Assembly: GCF_035506375.1 (NCBI RefSeq)
Contig: NZ_DATJPM010000014.1
Location: forward strand, 1 to 17,313
DNA length: 17,313 nucleotides
DNA from: Methanocella sp.
Lineage (GTDB): Archaea > Halobacteriota > Methanocellia > Methanocellales > Methanocellaceae
Reading direction: 5' to 3'
In this document: positions 1-7,298 of the stretch, piece after piece
Position numbering within the stretch: position 1 is the first letter of the stretch
Layout of the letters: each line of letters opens with the position of its first letter
Notes under the pieces: model-generated
The model's input: the letters and a program-made list of their open reading frames with translations, nothing else
What the model was told of the DNA's origin: nothing
Databases searched by the model: none
Made by a program: the position numbers and the translations under genes

Positions 1-45
1 GTGTTCTCCGTGTTATCCTCCGTGACCGCTGTGGTGAGACCCTAT
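1..45. repeat. Truncated 9-nt-unit repeat element (edge copy)
   Basis: Read on the minus strand, this stretch contains CACCACAG, CACGGAGG and CACGGAGA blocks, the same vocabulary as the palindromic elements at 1624-1987, 10857-11110 and 17063-17115. It is cut by the window edge, so its full structure cannot be seen. It lies just upstream of the first gene. Confidence 0.6.
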
Positions 46-81
46 GAAACATTTTTGTTTTTAGAATGTATTTTATAAAAC

Positions 82-1128
82 ATGGCTGAGCAGGCGGTTT
101 TCCCGGAAAAAGTATCGTCAGGTGCAAAGATAGTCTTCATATTATTAGCCGGCGCCCTGTCGATGTTCTTCGCCGAAGTCTGCTCGGGCTCATCGGTCCT
201 GTGGTTCCTCACGCCCTGGGCCTGGATAGTCACCTTCTGGCTATACCTGGCACACACGGTATTTTTCATCAATCTGGCCCTATACTTCCGCAGGACGTCC
301 CTTACGGCGCTATACCTGTGGGGCGTGCTCTTCGGCCTCTACGAGTCGTGGATCACGAAGGTCGCCTGGGCCGGGTACGCAGGGCAGGCGCCGGGCATAG
401 GCACGTTCCTCGGTTTCGCAATCCCGGAGTTCCCGATCATCACGTTTTTCTGGCACCCTGTTTTTTCCTTTATCCTTCCCATGCTGGCATTCCAGGCACT
501 GTCGGGGCGCGTCCTGCCCGGCCACCTGCAGGTACTCATAAAAAGCCGCCGCAACTGGATACTTTCGGCCCTCGTGGTCATCCTGGGCTCGGCGATCCTG
601 GCATTCAACTCGAAATCGAACCTTGTCGCCACGGTCGTTACGGCACTGGGCAGCTTCGCTCTCATCGGCGCCCTCTATTTAATCGCCTCAAAAAGATATG
701 GAAAACAGTTCTCCATTGAATCGCTTAGACTGGGTAAAGCTGGCATGACATTGCTACTGATATACCTTGCTGCTCTGTATATATTGACTTTTATCTTCAT
801 CTTACCGGAAAGGACCGCCCCGCCGCTCACCATATTGCTGACGCTGGGCGTCTATGCCGCTATAATCCTGTTATTGTATTTAAAAAAGCCCGATGCGGTG
901 GAGCACTCCGTTATGCCCGATGGCAAAAGTATCTTCGGCCCCGGGGAACTGACTATCCTTGCCGTTACTTTCACCATCATGGGGGCTCTCTTCTGCCTCG
1001 TCCCCACGGCCGATCATATTCTAACGCCAGTCCTGTATTTCGGCCTGGTCCTTCTTTCGCCTGCCCTTCTCCTTTGGGCCGTCGTCAATGTGGTCCGCTT
1101 CAGGCAAAAGACCAAAGCCGCAGTCTAA
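82..1128 (+). CDS. Multi-pass membrane protein of unknown function
   Basis: I do not recognise this 348-aa protein. It is almost entirely hydrophobic, with about ten probable membrane segments at roughly residues 17-38, 42-65, 74-92, 110-142, 158-178, 183-203, 221-243, 249-266, 290-312 and 318-340. A short basic loop follows residue 150 and a basic tail ends the protein. A conserved-looking aromatic segment, GLYESWITKVAWAGY, lies near residues 85-99. No catalytic motif or transporter signature is visible. The ATG at 82 has no Shine-Dalgarno sequence. It is preceded by AT-rich DNA (about 49-80) that could supply a TATA box for a leaderless or short-leader transcript. The next gene starts 49 nt downstream and may have its own promoter. 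Coding is supported by an uninterrupted hydrophobic reading frame and GC-rich third positions. Confidence 0.85.
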   Translation: MAEQAVFPEKVSSGAKIVFILLAGALSMFFAEVCSGSSVLWFLTPWAWIVTFWLYLAHTVFFINLALYFRRTSLTALYLWGVLFGLYESWITKVAWAGYAGQAPGIGTFLGFAIPEFPIITFFWHPVFSFILPMLAFQALSGRVLPGHLQVLIKSRRNWILSALVVILGSAILAFNSKSNLVATVVTALGSFALIGALYLIASKRYGKQFSIESLRLGKAGMTLLLIYLAALYILTFIFILPERTAPPLTILLTLGVYAAIILLLYLKKPDAVEHSVMPDGKSIFGPGELTILAVTFTIMGALFCLVPTADHILTPVLYFGLVLLSPALLLWAVVNVVRFRQKTKAAV

Positions 1129-1137
1129 AAATGAAAA

Positions 1138-1147
1138 GCTATTTAAC
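1138..1147 (+). promoter_or_regulatory. Candidate TATA box of the 136-aa gene
   Basis: GCTATTTAAC lies about 35 nt before the ATG at 1178, the distance expected for an archaeal TATA box with a very short leader. This is inferred from position and composition only. Confidence 0.4.
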
Positions 1148-1177
1148 TCTCGAACGCGAGGATATTAAGCGACCGTA

Positions 1178-1588
1178 ATGGAAACGCGTGTGGATCAGGA
1201 TACCGCGAACAAGATCGAGAAGATCAACCGAAAGATCGAGGAGATCAACCAGCGGCGGGCCGGACTTCATATGACCAAGATCGAGGACGATCTCGACCGG
1301 CAGGAGCTCAACGATTATATTGATACCCTGAACCTGACGACCGAGCAAAAAAGCCTCATCGATAGCTATAGCCAGACCAGCGTCCGCACACTACAGAACC
1401 AGAGCGCCTTCTACTATTCCATGATGATCGTCAGCGTGTTCATAGAGGCCTACCTCGGGTACGCCATAATCGACATGATCATGCAGCCCGGCCTGGATAT
1501 GCTCAATACGGCCTTTCTCTATATGATGATCGCCGTCTTCATCATCAACGCGTTCTACGTCTTACGGTTCATGCGTATAATGAAATGA
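1178..1588 (+). CDS. Small coiled-coil membrane protein, unknown function
   Basis: This is a 136-aa protein of unrecognised family. Residues 1-60 are highly charged and show a heptad-like pattern of I, L and M that suggests a coiled coil facing the cytoplasm. Two hydrophobic segments follow at about residues 80-101 and 109-129, giving a helical hairpin in the membrane with a short basic C-terminus. No enzymatic motif is seen. The ATG at 1178 is chosen because a TATA-like box lies about 35 nt upstream; a GAGGAT at 1158-1163 is rather far away for a ribosome binding site. It follows the preceding membrane protein on the same strand and could be functionally linked to it, but nothing in the sequence shows this. 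Confidence 0.8.
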   Translation: METRVDQDTANKIEKINRKIEEINQRRAGLHMTKIEDDLDRQELNDYIDTLNLTTEQKSLIDSYSQTSVRTLQNQSAFYYSMMIVSVFIEAYLGYAIIDMIMQPGLDMLNTAFLYMMIAVFIINAFYVLRFMRIMK

Positions 1589-1606
1589 TAATTATTAACA
1601 GGTTGA

Positions 1607-1620
1607 ATATTTCTTTTTTA
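1607..1620 (+). terminator. T-rich terminator after the 136-aa gene
   Basis: A T-rich tract follows the stop codon at 1588 by about 20 nt, without a strong stem. Oligo-T tracts terminate archaeal RNA polymerase. The tract also borders the palindromic element that starts at 1624. Confidence 0.4.
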
Positions 1621-1623
1621 ATT

Positions 1624-1987
1624 GCTGTGTTGAATTACTCCCGTATTTTAAGCTTTTTAAGAGCACGGAGGGCACTATTTTCACCACAGAGGCACGAAGA
1701 GCACGGAGGCCCACAAAGTTTTTTTTTAGATTAAGTTACAAAGTACACAAAGCCGGTTCATTGGCGATCAGGGCACGAAGGATACAAAGACACAGTGTAA
1801 TGAACAAGAGCACTTTTTGCCCCTGTGCCATCATATCCTGTATCTTAGAAGTTCAAAAAGCGGCTCTGTGCCCTTTGTCTCTTAATTATAAAAAAGACTT
1901 TGTGGGCCTCCGTGCTCTTCGTGCCTTTGTGGTGAAAAATAGTGCCTCCGTACACTCCGAGACTTAAAAAGGCATATTCAACACAGC
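1624..1987. repeat. 364-bp palindromic repeat element with 11-bp perfect ends
   Basis: The element is bounded by a perfect 11-bp inverted repeat, GCTGTGTTGAA (1624-1634) and TTCAACACAGC (1977-1987). Inside it, the left arm (about 1649-1756) and the reverse complement of the right arm (about 1858-1971) match closely over roughly 100 nt. Within each arm runs a degenerate 9-nt unit, for example CCACAGAGG, CACGAAGAG, CACGGAGGC, CCACAAAGT at 1684-1719. The whole would fold as a long hairpin with a loop of about 100 nt. It carries no credible protein; the open frame at 1761-1967 lies partly in the right arm and looks accidental. A non-autonomous mobile palindrome or a processed RNA are both possible. 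Confidence 0.75.
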
Positions 1988-2081
1988 ATAAAAATTGAAA
2001 AAGATAATCGGAAACTATCGATAAATTTGGCTATTACGCAAACGATAAAAATAAGACTACTTGCTAAACAATGACCTATCA

Positions 2082-2154
2082 ATATTCAACGCAGCAGATT
2101 TTAATCAAAAAATTACATAGTACACTCGGAGTTCTTAAACGGTTTATTCAATAC
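2082..2154. repeat. Degenerate partial copy of the palindromic element end
   Basis: Two fragments resemble the right end of the element at 1624-1987. ATATTCAACGCAGCA at 2082-2096 differs by one base from 1974-1988. The stretch 2120-2154, starting GTACACTCGGAG and ending TTCAATAC, aligns with 1950-1984 with several mismatches. The rest of 1988-2208 is AT-rich and shows no gene. Confidence 0.45.
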
Positions 2155-2193
2155 AAAAAAAGAAAGAATGGAGCCATGTGAAAATTTGGCCCC
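2154..2193 (-). terminator. Stem plus T-tract terminator of the lipoprotein gene
   Basis: On the minus strand, GGGGCCA and TGGCTCC form a 7-bp stem with one G-U pair and a loop of about 10 nt (2170-2193). It is followed by a T-rich tract (plus-strand A-rich run at 2155-2166). It lies just past the lipoprotein stop codon at 2209. Confidence 0.6.
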
Positions 2194-2208
2194 ATTTTAA
2201 TATCTAGC

Positions 2209-2943
2209 CTATATCACTTCAATCGATCCCAGATTACTGACCCAGTTGCTTCCCGAGAAGGGCGGGTTGCCAACAAGGATATCCCGAAGTGTCCCATCCG
2301 ACATTAAGCCTATGATGGACGTGGGACTATCACGGATATCGGCGAGATTTACCGTTGAGCTATAGCTGCCATCGGCAGCGGTGAATTTTACTTTCGTTGC
2401 ACCGCTCTTAGGCGACGCAGCATTCAGGATATCGTTCAGCAGCGGGCCTGAAGCCGTTATTGTCAGGGTGCCGGATTTTTTAGGCACTGTCGCCGTCACG
2501 GTCATTTGTGAGTATGCTTTTAAGTCGATCTTCTTGAGGCTCAGCGGATTATTCACGTTCCCTGTGACTGTGAGAATGACGGGGCCGACCTCTTGCTCTT
2601 TCTGGTCGATCCACGGCGCATAGATCGAATATCCGGCATCCGCCGTCGGAGTCGGCACATAGATATCGTTGCCAGGCGTCCACGGGCTCATGGTCGGGTA
2701 CGGCCCGAGCCAGTACGGTATTGTCGACGGTGTAGACGTGGGCACAGGCGTGGCCGCGGGTGTCGGAACGGCCGTTGCAGCCGGCGTCACCACGGGGGCA
2801 GTTGTCGGCGCGGCTGTCGGTACCGCCGTGGCCTCAGGCGTCGGGCTGACCGTCATGGTCCCAGTCGTGCATCCCGATATTGCCGTCATCGCGAGCAATA
2901 TCGCTAACATCGTTATGATCGCTGTTAATTTCGTTCGGTCCAT
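2209..2943 (-). CDS. Lipoprotein with sulfite-oxidase-like domain lacking the Moco Cys
   Basis: This 244-aa protein starts with a hydrophobic signal sequence ending in a lipobox (AISGC, Cys25), so it is probably lipid-anchored outside the membrane. Residues 30-75 form a Thr/Pro/Ala/Val-rich linker, and about 76-110 are rich in Pro, Tyr and Trp. Residues 120-244 resemble the oxidoreductase molybdopterin-binding (sulfite oxidase, MsrP) fold: GNVNNPLSL near 128, GPLLNDIL near 166, VKFTAADGSYSSTV near 185, and the closing SNLGSIEVI. The Cys that binds molybdenum in true enzymes would fall near ATVPKKSG (151-158), where there is none, so catalysis is unlikely and a binding role is more plausible. 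AGGTGAT lies about 7 nt before the ATG. The gene is divergent from the RPA operon. The fold call comes from recalled motif patterns, not a search. Confidence 0.85.
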   Translation of the reverse strand: MDRTKLTAIITMLAILLAMTAISGCTTGTMTVSPTPEATAVPTAAPTTAPVVTPAATAVPTPAATPVPTSTPSTIPYWLGPYPTMSPWTPGNDIYVPTPTADAGYSIYAPWIDQKEQEVGPVILTVTGNVNNPLSLKKIDLKAYSQMTVTATVPKKSGTLTITASGPLLNDILNAASPKSGATKVKFTAADGSYSSTVNLADIRDSPTSIIGLMSDGTLRDILVGNPPFSGSNWVSNLGSIEVI

Positions 2944-3200
2944 ATTCGAATCACCTGCATATGTTTAGATAGTAAGGCGCTATAATTGAAGCTATATTGC
3001 TTTCTATTTAAACCTGATGTAACCGCTTTTAATTACAAATTAGGCAAAAAATACATTTTTTACCGCCGATAAGGACAAAAAGGCAGATATGACCTTAAAA
3101 ACGGCAATAAGACCGAAAAGATAAAATTTAAAGGGCTTTAATAATAATTAAGTAGGAAAAAACTGATAATTCTGGATAAACATTTAGTTTGGTGGTATAC
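2944..3200. other. Divergent promoter region between lipoprotein and RPA genes
   Basis: This AT-rich spacer holds candidate promoters for both genes. For the RPA gene, CTTTAATAATAATT (3136-3149) lies about 55 nt before the ATG at 3201. For the lipoprotein, a minus-strand TTTAAATA at about 3004-3011 lies about 65 nt before its start. No open frame or clear RNA is visible. Confidence 0.4.
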
Positions 3201-4181
3201 ATGGACGATCCAATCGCGCCCATAGTCGATGACCTAAACCGGGCGCTGGGAATAGACAGAGATACTCTGGAAAAAGAGCTGAAGCTGCTTATCATAGATT
3301 TTAAAGTGCCCGTGGAAGAGGCCCGCAGGAGCATCATAAAGAAACACTCTGCGGATGTGGCCGCTGAAGTCGCGGCAGAGCCGGAAGGCCGGGCCGTCCA
3401 CGACCCGTCGATCAAGCTTTTAAAAGATTTGAGGGCAGGTGACTCGGGCGTGACCGTGCTGGCCAACGTGGTCGAGCCAAGGTACCGGGAGATCACGACG
3501 TCCCGGGGCACGACGACCGTTATCAACGGCATGCTCGAGGACTCGACGGCGAAAGTGCATTTTACCGCGTGGCTGGACCTTCCCGCACTATTCTCTGGCA
3601 AGGCCCTGCTGGCCAAGAACGTGTACGTGAACGGCTTTCACGGCATGCCGAGCGTTAACATCGGCGAGAGGTCTACGCTGGAAGAATTCGATGGAAGCGT
3701 GCCGGGATATATGACCAGGCGCTGCAGCCTTGCCGAGCTGATGGAGGGCGATGGCGCCTACGATATCGAGGTCGAAGGCGATGTGGTCTCCATTCGCCCG
3801 GGGTCCGGCCTCATCGAGCGCTGCCCTATCTGCAGCCGCGTCATGCAGAAGGGCCAGTGCCGTGCCCACGGCCGCTCAGGGGGCGTGAAGGACCTTCGCA
3901 TAAAGGCCATCCTGGACGACGGCACAGGCTCGCTAATTTGTGTTTTCGACCATACGCTGACACGTGCGGTTCTCGGCATCGAGCTCGAGATGGCCCTGGA
4001 GAACGGCACGCTGGAGAATCCCGAAGAGCGCTTAAAGGCAGCCCTTATCGGCTTTCCGTTCGTCATCCGGGGCAATGTGACCCGCGGCGAGTACGGCAGG
4101 ATCCTGATCGCGACAAAGGCGACCAGGCCCGACGAGGACGTCGGGAAGCTGGCGCGGGAACTGATGGTGAGCATGCGATGA
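3201..4181 (+). CDS. rpa41: RPA41-like single-strand DNA-binding protein with zinc finger
   Basis: This 326-aa protein is a replication protein A large-subunit homologue that binds single-stranded DNA during replication and repair. An N-terminal helical region (about 1-50) is followed by one OB-fold (about 65-165) and then a second OB-type domain (about 185-300) holding a zinc-finger insertion, C208-x2-C211-x8-C220-x2-H223. This architecture of OB-folds plus a CxxC...CxxH finger is known from euryarchaeal RPA proteins such as those of Methanosarcina. I chose the ATG at 3201, because GGTGGT (3191-3196) sits 4 nt upstream; the in-frame TTG at 3189 would overlap that site. The stop overlaps the next gene's start (ATGA at 4178-4181), so the two are co-translated. 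The family call is strong, the subunit name less so. Confidence 0.93.
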   Translation: MDDPIAPIVDDLNRALGIDRDTLEKELKLLIIDFKVPVEEARRSIIKKHSADVAAEVAAEPEGRAVHDPSIKLLKDLRAGDSGVTVLANVVEPRYREITTSRGTTTVINGMLEDSTAKVHFTAWLDLPALFSGKALLAKNVYVNGFHGMPSVNIGERSTLEEFDGSVPGYMTRRCSLAELMEGDGAYDIEVEGDVVSIRPGSGLIERCPICSRVMQKGQCRAHGRSGGVKDLRIKAILDDGTGSLICVFDHTLTRAVLGIELEMALENGTLENPEERLKAALIGFPFVIRGNVTRGEYGRILIATKATRPDEDVGKLARELMVSMR

Positions 4182-5026
4182 GTGAGCGAGAGGTCGCCAG
4201 GCGGACGTTCGCCCGGGAGTTCAACGATTCAAACCTGCAGCAGGGAGAATCCATCGACAGGTCCCCGAACTTTATCGTGACGCCGACGGGCATCATCTGT
4301 AACCGGGTATTTATCGTGGGCGTACTCACGGAGGTGGAGAACATCGGCCTGGAAGGCCAGACTATGTACCGGGCCAGGATCGCAGACCCGACGGGCGTAT
4401 TTACGGTATATGCCGGCGAGTACCAGCCTTCGGCCGCGCTCTTCTTATCGTCGATCAAGACGCCGGCATACGTGGCCGTCGTCGGAAAGGCCCGTATGTT
4501 CACTCCCGAAAAAGGGGCCTATTATATGTCAGTCCGTCCGGAGGAGATCAACCTGGTCGACGAGTACGTCAGGAATCGCTGGGTCTACATGACCTCCCTC
4601 TTCACGCTGGAGGCGATCCGTACCATGGAGCGGGCCATGGAAAGCGGGCTCAGGGGCTCGGAACTGGAACGCTACATGAGCGCCACGACCCCTGATGCGG
4701 CGGGCATCGCTATTGCGCTGGACCATTACCACGTCTCCGTGGATCGAATGGAAGCGTACCGGCAAATGGTCATGGACGCGCTGGCGACTATCCTGGACGT
4801 GATGCCCAAGGAGAAAAAGGAGGCATCGTCCGATGGCATGGCGCTGGCCATCATCGAGGACATGATCAAAAGGCTCGACAGGGGAGACGGCGTGAGCTAC
4901 GAGGTACTTCTTGACGCGGCGGAGAAGCTGGGCTACGGCGAAATGTCGGTGGAAAAAACGTTAAACGCCCTGATGGACGCCGGCCGGTGCTACGAGCCCC
5001 GTATCGGCATCCTTAAGCTGATCTAA
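4178..5026 (+). CDS. RPA-associated protein, COG3390/RPA32 type
   Basis: The 282-aa product matches the archaeal RPA-associated family usually encoded directly after an RPA large subunit. Residues about 20-130 form an OB-fold (NFIVTPTGIICNRVFIVGVLTEVE through the YYMSVRPEEI region). A helical middle section follows, and the last 50 residues look like a winged helix (SYEVLLDAAEKLGYGEMSVE), comparable to the C-terminal domain of RPA32. Its likely role is to partner the RPA41-like protein on single-stranded DNA. The start is the ATG inside the ATGA overlap; longer frames upstream run antiparallel in meaning to the RPA gene and are not credible. The stop overlaps the convergent PKD gene's stop by 4 nt. 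A T-rich run at 5032-5040, inside the end of that convergent gene, may terminate this operon. Confidence 0.9.
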   Translation: MSEREVARRTFAREFNDSNLQQGESIDRSPNFIVTPTGIICNRVFIVGVLTEVENIGLEGQTMYRARIADPTGVFTVYAGEYQPSAALFLSSIKTPAYVAVVGKARMFTPEKGAYYMSVRPEEINLVDEYVRNRWVYMTSLFTLEAIRTMERAMESGLRGSELERYMSATTPDAAGIAIALDHYHVSVDRMEAYRQMVMDALATILDVMPKEKKEASSDGMALAIIEDMIKRLDRGDGVSYEVLLDAAEKLGYGEMSVEKTLNALMDAGRCYEPRIGILKLI

Positions 5027-6438
5027 TCCTTATTTTTTTTATCTTTATCGTCCTGGTTTTCGCCCAGCACAAGGCCATAGATATAGTCCTTATCCACGTC
5101 GTTGCGCTTTTTCGCAGGCTTCGGTGCCGGCTGGTCTTTAGCTTCGGGCTTCGCCTTTGGCTTCAGGAGGTCCGAAATCTTAGCGGATGATTTCTTCGGC
5201 TCGGGCGGCTTTTCGACGGGCTTCACGACTTCGGCCGCTTTTACCGGTATCGGCTTCATTGCGGGTTCGGCGGGCTTTACCGGCATCTCAGGAGGCTTCA
5301 CCACGACCGGCGGCTTCACGGCTTCAGGCGCTTTTACAGGCGCCGATTTTATAGCAGCCTCGGCTGGCATCGGCGGCGTCTCGGGAAGCTTAACCGCTTC
5401 GGGAGCCTTTACGGCCTCAGCGGATTTTACAGCCGCGCGAGCATTCACAAGCTCGGCAATGTCGATCATATCCTGTGGCGTGATGGACTCTTCCGCTGGA
5501 TTCGCCGGTATCTCTGCAGGCTTGATGGCAGTATCATGCATGGCTTCTTTGCCGGGGGATTTCTTACTGATCGCCGGCATATGGCCCTTTCGCTCCGACG
5601 GGCCTGGTGAATTCTTCGCCCCCTTATTTTCCGCACGCTTGCTCAGGCTGGTCAAATAATAGATGACCATGAAGGCGATGACGATAGCGATGAGCGCCGT
5701 AAGTATGATCTGGATAAGGTCCTCTGATATGGAGAATGTAAGCTTGCCCTGGCTCTGCGGCGTATCCGATGTAACTTTCGATTCGGGCGCAATGATCGCA
5801 GTTGCCGACATGTTATTTGACGAGCCCTGAGCGATGGGCGTGGTCACGACGATTTGGGCTGTTTTTATGTCACTTCCGCCGGGGCTCGATACCTTCAGGC
5901 TGACCTTATAAGTGTTCGGGGTCGTATAAACGTGCACGGGGGTCGGCTCTGCGCTGTGCTGTGTCCCGTCTCCGAAATCCCATTCATAGGAGAGCGAGCC
6001 GGCGGACGCCAGGCTCGTGAATTTAACCGTCAGAGGCGCCGGGCCGGTGGTCGTGTTCATCTTGAATTCTGATACGGGCTTCGATGGGGATGGTTCATAT
6101 ACCGTTATATAGGCGAGTTTCGTTTCAGTGCCGATGACACGAGAGCCGTTTGAGACTGCTAAGCTTACATCGTACGTACCCGCGCTATTATACGTATGCG
6201 AAGGGTTCTGCGCCGTGCTTCCGCCATCACCGAAACTCCAGGTCCACGCGCTCCTGTAGCCAGTGGTATCGTCCGTGAACTGGACGGTGAGGGGAGCGTT
6301 ACCGGATGTCACGCTCGCGTGAAAAGCCACGCCCCCGTCCGACATGGCAGGTAAAGAGATACTGATTATGATTGATAATAAAAATAAAACGGTAGACGCT
6401 ACAGTTATAATAGATCTGAAGTGCGTATTCTTCAACAT
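5023..6438 (-). CDS. Surface PKD-domain protein with membrane anchor and long charged tail
   Basis: This 471-aa protein has an N-terminal signal sequence (about 9-31). Two PKD domains follow, at about 37-114 and 121-200, with the hallmark motifs WSFGDG (67-72) and WDFGDG (153-158). A Ser/Thr-rich stalk leads to one transmembrane helix (about 241-264). The remaining 200 residues are Pro/Ala/Lys/Glu-rich with repeats of the type VKAPEAVK and VKPPE, and end in a very charged DKDKKNKD. PKD domains are beta-sandwich modules common in methanogen surface proteins. The topology (PKD outside, tail inside) is inferred from the order of segments. A tail of this length facing the cytoplasm is unusual and could be a scaffold. 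GGTGAG lies about 7 nt before the ATG. The gene converges on the RPA operon with overlapping stops. Confidence 0.88.
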   Translation of the reverse strand: MLKNTHFRSIITVASTVLFLLSIIISISLPAMSDGGVAFHASVTSGNAPLTVQFTDDTTGYRSAWTWSFGDGGSTAQNPSHTYNSAGTYDVSLAVSNGSRVIGTETKLAYITVYEPSPSKPVSEFKMNTTTGPAPLTVKFTSLASAGSLSYEWDFGDGTQHSAEPTPVHVYTTPNTYKVSLKVSSPGGSDIKTAQIVVTTPIAQGSSNNMSATAIIAPESKVTSDTPQSQGKLTFSISEDLIQIILTALIAIVIAFMVIYYLTSLSKRAENKGAKNSPGPSERKGHMPAISKKSPGKEAMHDTAIKPAEIPANPAEESITPQDMIDIAELVNARAAVKSAEAVKAPEAVKLPETPPMPAEAAIKSAPVKAPEAVKPPVVVKPPEMPVKPAEPAMKPIPVKAAEVVKPVEKPPEPKKSSAKISDLLKPKAKPEAKDQPAPKPAKKRNDVDKDYIYGLVLGENQDDKDKKNKD

Positions 6439-6618
6439 GAGCTACTCACCCTGGAACGATAGACCACCTAAGCCCATAACCATTATTGATTATATAGCTA
6501 TATAGTTATCCAAATAAATTTTTTTGGTCGGCTTAAAAAGAATAGTCTGAATACTGTAGGACGACAAAAAAACACTTAAGCATGAAGGTCAATCTAATCA
6601 CAGGGATGGGGTGCAATT
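6439..6618. promoter_or_regulatory. Divergent promoter region with 14-bp perfect palindrome
   Basis: Between the PKD gene (-) and the 167-aa gene (+), TATATAGCTATATA at 6491-6504 is a perfect palindrome. It lies 53-66 nt upstream of the PKD start. It could be a two-way TATA box, an operator, or both. For the plus-strand gene, GGCTTAAAAAG near 6530-6540 is the best TATA candidate, and GGGGTG (6608-6613) lies 5 nt before its ATG. Confidence 0.45.
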
Positions 6619-7122
6619 ATGACCGTGAATAAAGGACATAAGAAGCCGGCTCCGAAGCAGGCGCCCCTGTTCGGGCAGAAGCCCGAAGAGCACCTGGATC
6701 CGGCGGAAGAGAACCTTTCGCTCATTATCGATAAAAGATCATATGACCGGTTCATCAAGGTCATCGCGCTACGCATTTATACGGATTTCGAAAAGAAGCT
6801 GAGGGATTCGGGCGTGCAGAGGCCGGAGCTGAGCCTCGTCGGATACGACCTGACCAAGACGACGACGGAGTCGGACATACGGATGGCGAATTACATCGCG
6901 CTTAACGCCCGTATCATACTCGATAAGGCTTTCGCCGACCCCCGCGAGTTTGCCTCACGCTATATGCCGCGTGTCATGCACGAGTCGGCCGATGGAGACC
7001 TCGCCGGCCACATGGAGAGTAAGGTCCAGCACGATATCATGATGGAGATACGCTCCATCGCCATGCAGCATATCCCGGAGGATGAGCGGTTTGGCTACCG
7101 CCACAAGTTCAAGGTGCTCTGA
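6619..7122 (+). CDS. Conserved-looking hypothetical protein, soluble
   Basis: I do not recognise this 167-aa protein. Residues 1-35 are basic, Pro-rich and probably disordered; the rest is charged and mostly helical (for example YDRFIKVIALRIYTDFEKKL near 42-61), with no membrane segment, signal sequence or cofactor motif. The C-terminal half has several His and Met residues (VMHESADGDLAGHMESKVQHDIMMEI) that could be coincidental. The ATG at 6619 is supported by GGGGTG 5 nt upstream. Its TGA overlaps the ATG of the following 58-aa membrane protein by one base, which implies translational coupling. Confidence 0.82.
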   Translation: MTVNKGHKKPAPKQAPLFGQKPEEHLDPAEENLSLIIDKRSYDRFIKVIALRIYTDFEKKLRDSGVQRPELSLVGYDLTKTTTESDIRMANYIALNARIILDKAFADPREFASRYMPRVMHESADGDLAGHMESKVQHDIMMEIRSIAMQHIPEDERFGYRHKFKVL

Positions 7123-7298
7123 TGAAGCTGACGTTCAGCCCCTGGAGCGCAGCCCTGGGGCTGCTGGTACTTCTCATGATCGCCTCGATCCTGGGGCTCG
7201 TGCCCTATGTGACGCCTATCAGCGTATTCTGGCTCGTGGTAACTGTCTTCTGCCTGTGGGCGATCAAGAAGATATTTTTCTCCGAAAAGAAAGGCTAG
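7122..7298 (+). CDS. 58-aa membrane protein, two helices
   Basis: The frame starts at the ATG within TGATG and runs 58 codons to the TAG at 7296-7298. The product begins MKLTFSPWSAAL and has two hydrophobic segments, at about residues 9-29 and 33-50, with a Pro-containing turn between them (GLVPYVTP) and a basic tail KKIFFSEKKG. It is a helical hairpin membrane protein of unknown function. Translational coupling to the 167-aa protein suggests the two act together, perhaps with the soluble partner docked at the membrane. Its stop overlaps the convergent chelatase-like gene's stop (7295-7298). A gene this short is easily missed by length cut-offs; the hydrophobic pattern, codon choice and exact coupling support it. 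Confidence 0.75.
   Translation: MKLTFSPWSAALGLLVLLMIASILGLVPYVTPISVFWLVVTVFCLWAIKKIFFSEKKG

Noticed and set aside
1761..1967. 68-aa open frame in the repeat region
   Set aside because: It lies across the loop and right arm of the palindromic element; the reading is explained by repeat DNA, and no ribosome binding site or family feature is seen.
2593..2968. Arg-rich and Val/Gly/Ala-rich plus-strand frames of 99-104 aa
   Set aside because: They are shadows of the Thr/Pro/Ala-rich linker of the lipoprotein on the other strand.
3857..4177. Longer start for the COG3390-type protein
   Set aside because: The added residues are an Arg/Gly-rich out-of-frame reading of the RPA gene, and the ATGA overlap gives a natural start at 4178.
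5102..5659. 185-aa Gly/Phe/Ala-rich plus-strand frame
   Set aside because: It is the antisense of the repetitive Pro/Ala/Lys tail of the PKD protein; the low-complexity pattern is a mirror of that repeat.
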